Below are positions 52,265 through 60,587 of a stretch of 64,000 bases of DNA, one piece after another. The stretch spans positions 393,576 to 457,575 of the forward strand of contig NZ_JACAOR010000014.1 in NCBI RefSeq assembly GCF_013386115.1, in the 5' to 3' direction. The notes below the pieces were generated by a model. That model saw only the letters and a list, made by a program, of their open reading frames with translations. It did no database searches and was not told where the DNA came from. Position numbers and translations under genes: made by a program. Numbering within the stretch: the first letter of the stretch is position 1; each line of letters opens with the position of its first letter. The stretch comes from Pseudomonas gingeri (lineage in GTDB: Bacteria; Pseudomonadota; Gammaproteobacteria; Pseudomonadales; Pseudomonadaceae).

Positions 52265-52265
52265 T

Positions 52266-53168
52266 TCAGGGTTCTTGCCGGCGGCGGAACTGACCCGGCG
52301 GCAGGCCCTGGGTGGCCTTGAAGCGGCGTGAGAAGTAAGCCTCGTCGGCGAATCCACACAGTTGGGCAATCTGGCTCACCGGTCGCTCGCTGTTGAGCAG
52401 GTGGGTGCGTGCCAGGTGCATGCGGCGTTCCAGGACCAGTTCCGAAAAGGTGTTGCCGGTTTCCTTGCGCAGCAGGTGAGTCAGGTAGTTGGGTGACAGA
52501 AAGGCTGCTTCGGCGGTGTCCTTGAGGTTCAGCGCCGGGTCGGCGATATGTTCGCGCAGATAGCGGGTGACCCGCGCCAGGGCATCGCGCCGACCGCGTC
52601 GGGCGGCCTTGTTCGCCGACAGGGCGAGCAGTTCCTCGGCATACAGGCTGCAGACCTTGCCGGTCAGTTGCAGCAGGCAGCCCTTGAGGGCCTGGCGGGT
52701 GCCGAGGTCGCGCCCCTTGTCCAGTTCGCGCATTTTTTCCAGCAGGTCGAGGACTTCGGCGAAGTCATGATCGGCGAGGATGAAGTCCAGGTGTTCCTGA
52801 TGCTGGAACGGCGACAGCTCCGGCAGGTCGTGGATTGAAAGGTCTTCCAGGTCCAGCGGATCGCAGTCCAGGTGAGGCAGGAAAAACGCCTGGGAAAAAT
52901 TGATCAGGACAAAGTTGCCGTCTTCCGGGTGCGGGATCAGGTGCAGGCGATGGGGCAGGATGAAAGCCAGCGCCTGGTGCGGATAAGGCCGGATGGCACC
53001 ACCGATGTGCTGCACGGTATCGCCGCCGAGGTTGATCTGGATCTGGAAGTAGTCATGCCGGTGCGGGGTGACGATGGCCGGGCGGGCCTGCTTGTCGCGG
53101 ATATAGAAGTCCGGGCGGTCGCTGCGTTGCTGCATGCCATAGGTGCGCACACGGGAAGGGCTCGGCAT
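52266..53168 (-). CDS. AraC-family transcriptional regulator with cupin sensor
   Basis: 300 residues; ATG 53168 has aagga 8 bases upstream (an in-frame GTG lies at 53174). The N-terminal cupin-type sensor includes TPHRHDYFQIQINLGGDT and the C-terminal double helix-turn-helix is typical: VTRYLREHIADPALNLKDTAEAAFLSPNYLTHLLRKETG (key NLKDTAEAAFLSPNYL), then VSQIAQLCGFADEAYFSRRFKATQGLPPGQFR. The target is unknown. Before insertion of the 4.3-kb module its upstream region would have faced the fumarylacetoacetate-hydrolase gene, which may have been its partner. Confidence 0.87.
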   Translation of the reverse strand: MPSPSRVRTYGMQQRSDRPDFYIRDKQARPAIVTPHRHDYFQIQINLGGDTVQHIGGAIRPYPHQALAFILPHRLHLIPHPEDGNFVLINFSQAFFLPHLDCDPLDLEDLSIHDLPELSPFQHQEHLDFILADHDFAEVLDLLEKMRELDKGRDLGTRQALKGCLLQLTGKVCSLYAEELLALSANKAARRGRRDALARVTRYLREHIADPALNLKDTAEAAFLSPNYLTHLLRKETGNTFSELVLERRMHLARTHLLNSERPVSQIAQLCGFADEAYFSRRFKATQGLPPGQFRRRQEP

Positions 53169-53236
53169 CGACACGGTCCTTGATGACTGAAACGGGATAT
53201 CGCCATTCTAGGGTAATGACGACATCCCGGTCACCG

Positions 53237-53284
53237 ATCAGCGCTGGCCGATGGTCAACTCGAAGCTGGCGATGCCCTCGATCC
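53237..53284. repeat. left copy of a 48-bp direct repeat (3' end of the FAH-family gene)
   Basis: Identical at 47 of 48 positions to 57565-57612; the one difference is G at 53274 versus A at 57602. The repeat covers the last 14-15 codons and stop of the hydrolase gene at 57566. Here it is a detached fragment: the stop codon of the ProX-like gene begins at 53286, one base beyond. It marks the left boundary of the inserted module. Confidence 0.85.
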
Positions 53285-53285
53285 T

Positions 53286-54191
53286 TCAGGGTTGCTGCGC
53301 GGTTGTGTTCGACAGACCTTGGAACATGGCTGAAAAGGTCTCTTTGTGCGCGGCGTAGTAGTCCGCAACGACTTGATCTGCCGAAGTCTTCCGGGCCTGC
53401 TTCATCATGCTTTCAAGATCTTTCAGGGGGATCGTGTAATGAGCAAAGAAGTTGGCCGCCTGAGGAAAGTCGTTAGTGAAGCCTTTTCGACCTACTGCGT
53501 GGATCTGTTCTGCCTTGCCATACACCTCTTTGGGATCATTCAGGTAGCGTAACGACCAGGTTGAGAACATCCAGTGAGGGCTCCAGGCGTTGAGAAGAGC
53601 CCACTGGTTGTGCTTGAGGTTGCGGTCAAACTCGTTGAGCATGCCCGTTTCGGATGAGGCCACCAGTTTGTAACCGTCAAGCTTGTATTCGGCAATCGCC
53701 CGTGTTGCTGTTTTGTATTGGCCATTCCCAACTTCGGAAGTCAGTATCTTTCCGTCCAGTTTTTCCTTGACCTCAGGCTTGTTCAGGTCTTCGATGCTGG
53801 ATACTTCGCTTTCAGGGATGCTGGTAGGAACTGCCAGCCCCAGACGCCCTTCATAAATCACGCCCAGATCTTCCAGCTTGCCTTGATATTTTTCCCAGAA
53901 AGGCTTATGGCTGTACGTTAGCCAAGCCATTGGGATCATATCAACTTTGCCAACGGACAGCGCCTGAAACTGAATGCCAATGTCAGCCATTATTAGTTTT
54001 ACTGGTTGTTTAAGGTTGTCTTCAAGTGCGAGCTTGGCGAGTTTTGTTGTGATTTCCGCATCTGCCCAGTTAACCCATCCTATAACCAATGGCTTCGGCT
54101 CCGCGGCTTGAGCAAAATTGGCAAAAGTTAAAAATGAGATACTGGCAATCCAGTGGAGTATTTTATTTTTCAAAAAGAATGCAGTGATCAT
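53286..54191 (-). CDS. glycine betaine/choline-type ABC substrate-binding protein (ProX/OpuAC family)
   Basis: 301 residues with a signal peptide (FLKNKILHWIASISFLTFA, cut near AQAAEPK). The OpuAC-type start PLVIGWVNWADAEITTKLAKL, then ADIGIQFQALSVGKVDMIPMAWL and LLNAWSPHWMFSTWSLRYL supply the tryptophans that usually cage a quaternary ammonium group. Ligand probably choline, betaine or carnitine-like. No permease or ATPase genes accompany it, so it must use a transporter encoded elsewhere, as Pseudomonas does with several orphan ProX-type proteins feeding one Cbc transporter. Base composition is AT-richer than the flanks. Confidence 0.87.
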   Translation of the reverse strand: MITAFFLKNKILHWIASISFLTFANFAQAAEPKPLVIGWVNWADAEITTKLAKLALEDNLKQPVKLIMADIGIQFQALSVGKVDMIPMAWLTYSHKPFWEKYQGKLEDLGVIYEGRLGLAVPTSIPESEVSSIEDLNKPEVKEKLDGKILTSEVGNGQYKTATRAIAEYKLDGYKLVASSETGMLNEFDRNLKHNQWALLNAWSPHWMFSTWSLRYLNDPKEVYGKAEQIHAVGRKGFTNDFPQAANFFAHYTIPLKDLESMMKQARKTSADQVVADYYAAHKETFSAMFQGLSNTTAQQP

Positions 54192-54356
54192 CGGGCACCT
54201 TCGATTTTTTTGATGTGAGGTTTGGCAGATTGATGATTAAGCAATTTCCGGGATTTTATATTGGATAGTCTGAAATCTGTTTTATCGAGGTTTGCATGTG
54301 CGCTGAGGTTGTCCGCATGACTAAATTTCTCAGAGTGTTCCAGGCGAACAAGAAAA

Positions 54357-54626
54357 TCAGAGATATTTGTATCTGTTTACGATAGGTGAGCTGATCTCCC
54401 AGACTCCGTCCACTCCTTTTCTGATGGTTACGTGACAGCCCGGCCCAATTGGAACGGGCTCGTTGAACTGGCTATAAATGATCGCCTTGCCGTCCTGCAC
54501 GACAAATTGCACATCCTGATCATAGCGGTACACGAACTGATCAACTTCGCCACTCTCCCAAAGCTCCCAGCCCAGACACTGTGCTTTTTCGTCAGAGGTA
54601 GCCTGACGCTGAACAATTTTGCTCAT
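54357..54626 (-). CDS. small single-domain cupin (EutQ/cupin_3-like)
   Basis: 89 residues. The pattern WELWESGEVDQFVYRYDQDVQF, then VQDGKAIIYS, VPIGPGCHVTIRKGVDGVWEI and IVNRYKYL matches the small cupin_3 (DUF861) barrel, where a G(D)xVxxPKG-type turn precedes the terminal strand. Metal ligands are not clear, so it may be non-catalytic or bind a small molecule. Located 31 bases downstream of the dehydrogenase gene on the same strand and probably in its operon. The 165 bases before the ProX-like gene hold no gene. Confidence 0.65.
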   Translation of the reverse strand: MSKIVQRQATSDEKAQCLGWELWESGEVDQFVYRYDQDVQFVVQDGKAIIYSQFNEPVPIGPGCHVTIRKGVDGVWEISSPIVNRYKYL

Positions 54627-54659
54627 TCTTGATTCCTTTATGGACTGACGGGCTCTCGC

Positions 54660-56324
54660 TTATGCAGATGCTTTTTTACTGGCCGCAACGACAAGGTTGC
54701 TGTGGTATGGCAGCGCCTCGGGTTTCAAACCTGGTTTACCCAGAAGCAGGTCGCTGGCCTTTTCTGCCAGCATGATGGTCGCCGCGTTGATATTTGCGCT
54801 GGGCACCGTCGGGAATACCGACGCATCAATGATCCGAAGGCTCTCGATCCCGATGACGCGCAACTGGCTGTCGACGACAGCCATGGCGTCTTTCTCGCTG
54901 CCCATTTTGCAGGTGCCGCAAGGGTGGTAAGCGCTTGCTGCATCCTCACGAATGAAGTCGTCCAGGGCCTTGCCCGAGCGAATGTTCCGGCCGGGAGTGT
55001 CCTCTCGGAAGTTGTAGCGTTTTAATGCCGGCTGCTCTGCGAATTCGATACCCAATCGCATGGCTTCGCGCATGACTTGCCAATCTTCTTCAGTCGCCAG
55101 GTAGTTCGGATCGATACGCAGTGGATCAGATACCTTGGCACTGCGCAGCTTGACGGTACCGCGGCTGCTGGGGCGCATTGGGCCGACACCGATACGATAG
55201 CCGTATGTGGTGCTGAGTGGAATCCAGTCCTTGTCGAAGAAAACCGGGAAGAAGTGGAATTGAATATCCGGATGAGGCGTGGTTGGCGTACTGTTCAAGA
55301 ACGCCCCGACATGGCACTGATTGACCGAGGCGACCCCCTTCTTGCAACTGAACCACTGAATACCCGCCCACAGCATGCGGTGATATTGCAGTTCACGGTT
55401 CAGCGACACCGGTTCTTTGGTCTCGATCTGGATGTGACACTCCAGATGATCCTGGAGATTCTCGCCGACACCCGGCAGATCGACCTTCGTGGCGATACCA
55501 TGCTCGCGTAGATGATCTGTCGGGCCAACACCGGAAAGCATCAGTAGTTGCGCCGAACCGAACACGCCACAAGAAAGAATGGTTTCGCGGCGAGCATGAA
55601 GATCAAACACGCGGTTTTTGTAAGCGACTCGAAAGCCAGTTGCTCTCCTGCCTTCAAAATTGACCTTTTGCACTTCGCACCCGAGCCAAATGGTTAAGTT
55701 TGGATGCTCACCCATGGCGTGTATGTAGCCATATGCGGCGCTGTTGCGAATGCCGTCGCGCACACTCATTTCAAACCTGGAAACGCCTTCCTGGCGATAT
55801 CCATTTACATCATCTGTAAGAGCGAATCCAGCCTGTTGGCCTGCTTCTAGGAACGCTGCGTTGAGAGGGCTGAGTTTTTCCTGACGTTGTGCCCGAATAG
55901 GGCCGTTATGTCCTCTATATGGATCGCTGATTTTGCTCGACTCGCTCTTTTTGAAATACGGGGCGCACTCAGCCCAGCTCCAGCCGGTCGCTCCTTCAGC
56001 TTCCCATCGGTCATAGTCCATCGGATGACCACGTAGCCATGTCATTCCGTTGATCGACGACGACCCGCCTAGTGCACGCCCGCGTGGTTGCTGGATTCGC
56101 CGGTTGTTGAGATGAATCTGCTCTTCGGTGTAATACCACCAGTTGTACTTTGAAGTGGGTTTGAATGCAGAGCGAAGCCCCGCTGGCATTCGAATGATCC
56201 ACGATTTATCGGAAGGACCCGTTTCCAATAACAATACCTGAAATCCCGCATCGGAAAGTCGACGTGCGAGCACGCAGCCCGCAGAACCGGCGCCTGCGAT
56301 CACATAGTCAAACTCGGCTTTCAT
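54660..56324 (-). CDS. GMC-family FAD oxidoreductase, choline dehydrogenase-like
   Basis: 554 residues from ATG 56324, GGAG 7 bases upstream. FAD-binding FDYVIAGAGSAGCVLARRL is at residues 5-23, the GMC signature RGRALGGSSSINGMTWLRGHP at about 78-98, and the catalytic pair lies in SAYHPCGTCKMGSE and SANINAATIMLAEKASDLL near the C-terminus. The family oxidises primary alcohols; closest in layout to BetA choline dehydrogenase, but other alcohols are possible. No betaine-aldehyde dehydrogenase (betB) or betI is present in the module. The next gene upstream is a divergent LysR regulator. Confidence 0.85.
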   Translation of the reverse strand: MKAEFDYVIAGAGSAGCVLARRLSDAGFQVLLLETGPSDKSWIIRMPAGLRSAFKPTSKYNWWYYTEEQIHLNNRRIQQPRGRALGGSSSINGMTWLRGHPMDYDRWEAEGATGWSWAECAPYFKKSESSKISDPYRGHNGPIRAQRQEKLSPLNAAFLEAGQQAGFALTDDVNGYRQEGVSRFEMSVRDGIRNSAAYGYIHAMGEHPNLTIWLGCEVQKVNFEGRRATGFRVAYKNRVFDLHARRETILSCGVFGSAQLLMLSGVGPTDHLREHGIATKVDLPGVGENLQDHLECHIQIETKEPVSLNRELQYHRMLWAGIQWFSCKKGVASVNQCHVGAFLNSTPTTPHPDIQFHFFPVFFDKDWIPLSTTYGYRIGVGPMRPSSRGTVKLRSAKVSDPLRIDPNYLATEEDWQVMREAMRLGIEFAEQPALKRYNFREDTPGRNIRSGKALDDFIREDAASAYHPCGTCKMGSEKDAMAVVDSQLRVIGIESLRIIDASVFPTVPSANINAATIMLAEKASDLLLGKPGLKPEALPYHSNLVVAASKKASA

Positions 56325-56613
56325 TATTCTTCTCCAATGCACTCAGCCATGGCTATTCAATAGTCACTGACGAGAAGAAAGCTCACGTGACAGATGACGA
56401 AGTCAATTTATCCAGCGCTGCGCTCGATGGATACTTAATAAAAAATATGCCTGGTATAAAAACTATTTAAACTGAGGTGGCTGGCTGCTGATGGCTCCCT
56501 GCGAAGTGCAAGGTCGTTTGACAGAGCCCGTTTTTTGCTTGCCTAATACAATTCACAGCTTTCGCAATATTGACTGCTGTGATCTCTGTGCCGCCCTGCG
56601 CGAGGAAGATTCA

Positions 56614-57471
56614 GTGCGTCATCTCGACCTTGCATTGCTGTATAGCTTCAAGACCATTGCTGAATGCAAAAACATCTCGGTGGCTTCACAGCGACTTCAC
56701 AAAACCCAAGCCGCCGTCAGTATTCAGCTGAAGAAGCTTGAAGAGCTCGTCGGTGAGCGGTTGATCAATCGAGGTCACCAGACGGCCGAACTCACGAGTC
56801 ACGGTGAGCGGATGCTCCAGTACGCTCGCAAGATGCTGGCGCTGAGCGACGAAGCGATGGATTTCTTCGTCAAAGGAGAGGTCGCTGGCACCGTGCGCTT
56901 TGGCATTCCCGATGACTACGCCAGTGCCTTTCTGCCGCCTGTCTTGCAGCAGTTCACGCAGCGTTACCCCCGGGTGAACCTCAAGATTCGCAATGACATT
57001 AGTCAGAATCTCTTCACGGCCTTGGAGAATGATGAGTTGGATCTGGCGCTGGTAACCCAGCGAAGTGCGGACGGAAAGGGTGAGATTCTCCGCAGCGACC
57101 AATTGCAGTGGGTCGGTGCTGCCGGCCTGCAAGTCGATCTCACTGCGCCTATTCCCCTTGCGTTGTATCCGCATGGTTGCGGATACCGGCGTCAGATCCT
57201 TTCTGCGCTCAGTGGGTGTCAACTCGATTATGAGATCGTGTTCGAATGCACAGGTGTGACAGGGGTACGGCTGGCTGTCGACAGCAGTTTGGCGATTGCC
57301 GCCACCTCGGCTCCGTTGATTCAACCAACCTGGCAGATCCTGGATACTGACAGCGGCTCACTGCCTCCATTGGGTAACGTCACCATCGAGCTCAGGCAGA
57401 GCACGGGCGAGTTCTCCGCGGCGGTTAGCTTTTTCGCTGACGAGCTTCGTAAACACGTATCAGCCAGATAG
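56614..57471 (+). CDS. LysR-family transcriptional regulator of the inserted module
   Basis: 285 residues starting at GTG 56614 after cgaggaag; the open frame begins at 56491 but its first 41 residues are not LysR-like. Helix-turn-helix: HLDLALLYSFKTIAECKNISVASQRL, then HKTQAAVSIQLKKLEELVGERLINRG. The effector domain contains VRFGIPDDYASAFLPPVLQQF. Divergent from the choline-dehydrogenase-like gene with 289 AT-rich bases between the starts, so it should regulate the module in response to its substrate. Confidence 0.85.
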   Translation: MRHLDLALLYSFKTIAECKNISVASQRLHKTQAAVSIQLKKLEELVGERLINRGHQTAELTSHGERMLQYARKMLALSDEAMDFFVKGEVAGTVRFGIPDDYASAFLPPVLQQFTQRYPRVNLKIRNDISQNLFTALENDELDLALVTQRSADGKGEILRSDQLQWVGAAGLQVDLTAPIPLALYPHGCGYRRQILSALSGCQLDYEIVFECTGVTGVRLAVDSSLAIAATSAPLIQPTWQILDTDSGSLPPLGNVTIELRQSTGEFSAAVSFFADELRKHVSAR

Positions 57472-57564
57472 CGCTGCTTTTACTTGGACTTGCTCCTGCT
57501 GTTGTGATCAGGGGTGGCATCGCCGACGGCCTGGATGATTGCGCCGGCGACGCGCGGGCCGCCA
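57472..57564 (-). other. junction sequence with short open stretch, possible gene fragment
   Basis: Read on the minus strand from about 57570, one frame gives ALIGGPRVAGAIIQAVGDAT and then PDHNSRSKSK before a stop near 57483. It is in a different frame from the hydrolase gene, has no start, and its composition is as GC-rich as the core genome. It may be the tail of a gene lost when the module was acquired, or chance. Confidence 0.3.
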
Positions 57565-57612
57565 ATCAGCGCTGGCCGATGGTCAACTCGAAGCTGGCGA
57601 TACCCTCGATCC
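57565..57612. repeat. right copy of the 48-bp direct repeat, inside the intact FAH-family gene
   Basis: The matching copy of 53237-53284, in the same orientation. It forms the 3' end and stop codon of the complete hydrolase gene. Start-to-start distance between the copies is 4328 bases, which defines the length of the inserted unit. Confidence 0.85.
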
Positions 57613-58261
57613 CCGCGCTGATCCGGTCGCCCGCCACCAGTGCGCCGATGCCCGCCGGCGTGCCGGTGAAGATCAGGTCGCCGGCCTGCAGCTCGACCGA
57701 ATGCGACACATGGCTGATCACGTCGCGGACCGACCAGATCTGGTCCGCCAGGTCGCCGCGCTGGCGCTCGACATCATTGACCTTCAGCCAGATGGCACCG
57801 CTGTCCGGATGGCCCAGTGTCGAGGCCCGGCGCAAGGCGGTGCAGGGGGCCGACTGGTCGAAGCCCTTGCCCCAGTCCCAGGGCCGGCCGAGTTTCTTGG
57901 CTTCGGTCTGGATGTCCCGGCGGGTCAGGTCGAGGCCAACGCCGTAGCCCCAGACATGGGCGAGTGCGTTGGCCGGGTCGATCGCCGTGCCGCCCTCGCC
58001 GATAGCCACCACCAGTTCGATTTCGTGGTGCAGTTCCCGGGTCAGGGGCGGGTAGGCGATCACGCCGGTGGCAGGCACCACCGCATCGGCGGGCTTCATG
58101 AAAAAGAACGGCGGTTCGCGGTCGGGATCATGGCCCATTTCCCGGGTATGTTCGGAGTAGTTGCGGCCGACACAGAACACCCGGCGGATCGGAAAACGTG
58201 CCGACTCGCCTTCGACGGCCAGGGATGGGATGGCGTGGGGGGCGAATACATAATCGCTCAT
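57566..58261 (-). CDS. fumarylacetoacetate hydrolase (FAH) family protein
   Basis: 231 residues from ATG 58261. FAH-fold marks: RRVFCVGRNYSEHTREMG near residues 26-43, FFFMKPADAVV, and the metal-binding acidic set HHEIELVVAIGEGG; WGKGFDQSAPC near 129-139 and GDLIFTGTPAGIG near 196-208 are also conserved. Small members are hydrolases or decarboxylases of 2-keto or acylpyruvate compounds (fumarylpyruvate hydrolase, YcgM/FAHD1-like). The last 15 codons are duplicated at 53237, leaving this copy intact. Confidence 0.88.
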   Translation of the reverse strand: MSDYVFAPHAIPSLAVEGESARFPIRRVFCVGRNYSEHTREMGHDPDREPPFFFMKPADAVVPATGVIAYPPLTRELHHEIELVVAIGEGGTAIDPANALAHVWGYGVGLDLTRRDIQTEAKKLGRPWDWGKGFDQSAPCTALRRASTLGHPDSGAIWLKVNDVERQRGDLADQIWSVRDVISHVSHSVELQAGDLIFTGTPAGIGALVAGDRISAGIEGIASFELTIGQR

Positions 58262-58426
58262 GGTCTTTCTCCTCGTGGAAATCGGGCCGTCTTCATTGGC
58301 GAAGGCTTGCTGGCCATGACTCAAGTCTGGAGGAGCAGGGGCGGCGGAACTTGGACAAATCCAGCAGGCTCCTGGATTTTCCAAGGCAGTGGTGCGCGGT
58401 CGAGGACCGGGACGGACTGGCAGAAA

Positions 58427-58456
58427 CACAGAACCCGGCAATCGCCGGGTTCTGTG
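58427..58456 (-). terminator. perfect 13-bp stem-loop, terminator
   Basis: CACAGAACCCGGC (58427-58439) pairs perfectly with GCCGGGTTCTGTG (58444-58456) around the loop AATC. It starts 37 bases past the stop of the minus-strand gene at 58494 and is followed there by TTTCTG. Probably terminates that gene upstream of the FAH-family promoter. Confidence 0.7.
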
Positions 58457-58493
58457 TGATTCATCCAGTGCGCTGCTCGCTGGCAGCGAGCTG

Positions 58494-58805
58494 TCAGGCG
58501 CTCTTCGCCAGGGCCAGGTGGGAAGCCCATTCGGCGTTCAGTGCTTGCAGGACACGGCCCATGAAGTCCTTGTCCGCTGCGGCTTTCTTGCCGACGTAGC
58601 CCTGGCCGCGACGGTACATCCTGAGGCAGGCGAACAGCTCGGGCCGGGCCTGGGTGAAGGCGCGCTCATCGGTGTAGGGCGAGCGGGCGTCGAGCCGGAC
58701 ATCCCCGGCCTGGTTGATCCAGAGGATATGGTCGTCGTGGCTGTCCTTGCGCGATGCGAACAGTCGAGCCAGTTCATCGATAGTCGGTTGATTGTTCAGA
58801 TTCAT
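58494..58805 (-). CDS. small uncharacterised protein
   Basis: 103 residues from ATG 58805, with AAAGGGGC upstream. Starts NLNNQPTIDELARLFASRKDS, continues HDDHILWINQAGDVRLDARS and RPELFACLRMYRRGQGYVGKKAA. No signal peptide, membrane segment or known catalytic motif. It resembles conserved small Pseudomonas proteins of unknown function. Its own ribosome site and terminator support a real monocistronic gene. Confidence 0.68.
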   Translation of the reverse strand: MNLNNQPTIDELARLFASRKDSHDDHILWINQAGDVRLDARSPYTDERAFTQARPELFACLRMYRRGQGYVGKKAAADKDFMGRVLQALNAEWASHLALAKSA

Positions 58806-59501
58806 GTTAAAGCCCCTTTGACCACTCGTTAATCTGTCTGGTTTACGTGTGCATCGTTGCCAAGACGGCGAATTGCTGCGGTGCCCTGCGCGGACAGTGG
58901 TGTCCGTGAAGCATGGCGCCAGCCCTGGTGTGATCGTGTAGCGCGGGTGAAACCCTGCTACACGGGGTTTCAACGGCAACGTTCCAACGAGAAGAAACAG
59001 CAGCGCAATCCTTGAACGGCGCCGACGACAGTAACGAAGTCAGCCACAAGCATTTTGAGGACGTTAGGCCGGTGTTTCTCGCCCGTTGAGGCGATCACGA
59101 CAGGTCAGCTTCATCAATCTGCCTTGTGGGCAGTACAGATCCGGAACAGCTCGACGGCTTGTCGAGCCTGTTGTAACAACAGCTTTTGCAGCGCTCCCGA
59201 TCGGGGAGGCAGGTCCATCATGCAAGTGTGCAAAGCGGGCGTCAATCATTTTGTAGTGAATATTTTCAAGCACTACATATTGCAAATCGGCAATTTCCTA
59301 CAACATTGGAAAAGGGCCAAATGGACGAAATATGACCGGCTGGTCCTGGTTTTACCGGGTTTTAGGGGATAACCCTTGTGTTTGCTGGTCGGCGCACTGT
59401 TACAGCCTGCGCAACAGAGATTTTTCGATCTGCCCATGTAAAACGGTGGGGTACTGCCCTAAGCTCGGCGGCTTCTGAAACCGTCTGCCTCAGGAAACAC
59501 G
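58806..59501. other. long intergenic region ahead of hemB
   Basis: About 700 bases with no convincing gene on either strand; the open frames are short and their translations are not protein-like. The part from 59225 to 59335 is clearly AT-richer than the surroundings and may hold the hemB promoter or a recent insertion remnant. No repeat or RNA gene recognised. Confidence 0.5.
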
Positions 59502-60476
59502 ATGTCCCAGCTATTTCCGACCACGCGTCTGCGTCGACTGCGCCGAAACGAAAGCCTGCGCGGCCTGTTCCAGGAAACCGAGTTCAGCCTCAACGATCTG
59601 GTCCTGCCGATTTTCGTCGAGGAGGGCATCGACGATTTCGTGCCCATCACCAGCATGCCCGGGGTGATGCGCATTCCGGAGAAGAAGCTGGCGAGCGAGA
59701 TCGAGCGCTACGCCCGGGCCGGGATCAAGTCGGTGATGACGTTCGGCGTGTCCCATCATCTGGACGCAACCGGCAGCGATACCTGGAACGAGCAGGGCCT
59801 GGTGGCGCGCATGGCGCGGATCTGCAAGGACACGGCTCCGGAAATGGTGGTGATGTCCGATACCTGTTTCTGCGAGTACACCTCACACGGCCATTGCGGC
59901 GTGATGCACGGCGATGCGGTCGACAACGATGCAACCCTGGAAAACCTCGGGCGCCAGGCGGTGGTGGCGGCGCAGGCGGGGGCGGATTTCATCTCGCCGT
60001 CCGCGGCCATGGACGGCCAGGTCCGGGCGATTCGTAGCGCCCTGGATGCCGCCGGCTTTATCGACACCTCGATCATGGCGTACTCGACCAAGTTCGCCTC
60101 GGCGCTCTACGGGCCGTTTCGCGAAGCCGGCGGCACAGCGCTCAAGGGCGATCGCAAGGCCTACCAGATGAACCCGATGAACCGTCGCGAAGCGGTGCGT
60201 GAGTCACTGCTGGACGAACAGGAAGGCGCCGATGCGCTGATGGTCAAGCCGGCCGGGGCCTACCTCGACATCATCCGCGATGTCCGCGAAGCCTCGCGCC
60301 TGCCGCTGGCGGCGTATCAGGTCAGTGGCGAGTACGCGATGATCAAGTTCGGCGCCCTGGCCGGGGCCATCGACGAACATCGCGTGGTTCGCGAAAGCCT
60401 CGGAGCGATCAAGCGCGCGGGCGCAGATATCATCCTGACTTACTTCGCGATGGACATCGCCCGCGACGGAATCTGA
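59502..60476 (+). CDS. hemB: delta-aminolevulinic acid dehydratase (porphobilinogen synthase), zinc type
   Basis: 324 residues. It condenses two 5-aminolevulinate molecules to porphobilinogen for haem and tetrapyrrole synthesis. The active-site lysines are Lys197 (AYSTKFASALYGPF) and Lys249 (LMVKPAGAYLD). The metal site is the three-cysteine zinc set: Cys122 and Cys124 in SDTCFCEYTSHGHCGV and Cys132. It is strikingly similar to E. coli HemB throughout (for example RIPEKKLASEIERYARAGI, YQMNPMNRREAVRESLLDE). Pseudomonads are known for a magnesium-type HemB without these cysteines, so this may be a second, acquired form. Monocistronic. Confidence 0.93.
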   Translation: MSQLFPTTRLRRLRRNESLRGLFQETEFSLNDLVLPIFVEEGIDDFVPITSMPGVMRIPEKKLASEIERYARAGIKSVMTFGVSHHLDATGSDTWNEQGLVARMARICKDTAPEMVVMSDTCFCEYTSHGHCGVMHGDAVDNDATLENLGRQAVVAAQAGADFISPSAAMDGQVRAIRSALDAAGFIDTSIMAYSTKFASALYGPFREAGGTALKGDRKAYQMNPMNRREAVRESLLDEQEGADALMVKPAGAYLDIIRDVREASRLPLAAYQVSGEYAMIKFGALAGAIDEHRVVRESLGAIKRAGADIILTYFAMDIARDGI

Positions 60477-60587
60477 ATCGCGTTGACGTTGCATCGCCGT
60501 TGCCCGGTTTGTGTGTTCACGGCAGGCGAACAATCGACAGGCCTGGTGGCGTTAGGCTGTGCCCCTCATTACTCAGAGGGTCAAGTC

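Noticed and set aside
53237..57612. IS element or transposon explanation for the 4.3-kb module
   Set aside because: No transposase gene and no terminal inverted repeats; the 48-bp repeat is far longer than a usual target-site duplication and coincides with a gene 3' end.
59055..59372. Plus-strand open frame in the region before hemB
   Set aside because: No Shine-Dalgarno, no recognisable motif and codon use unlike the neighbours; left as intergenic.
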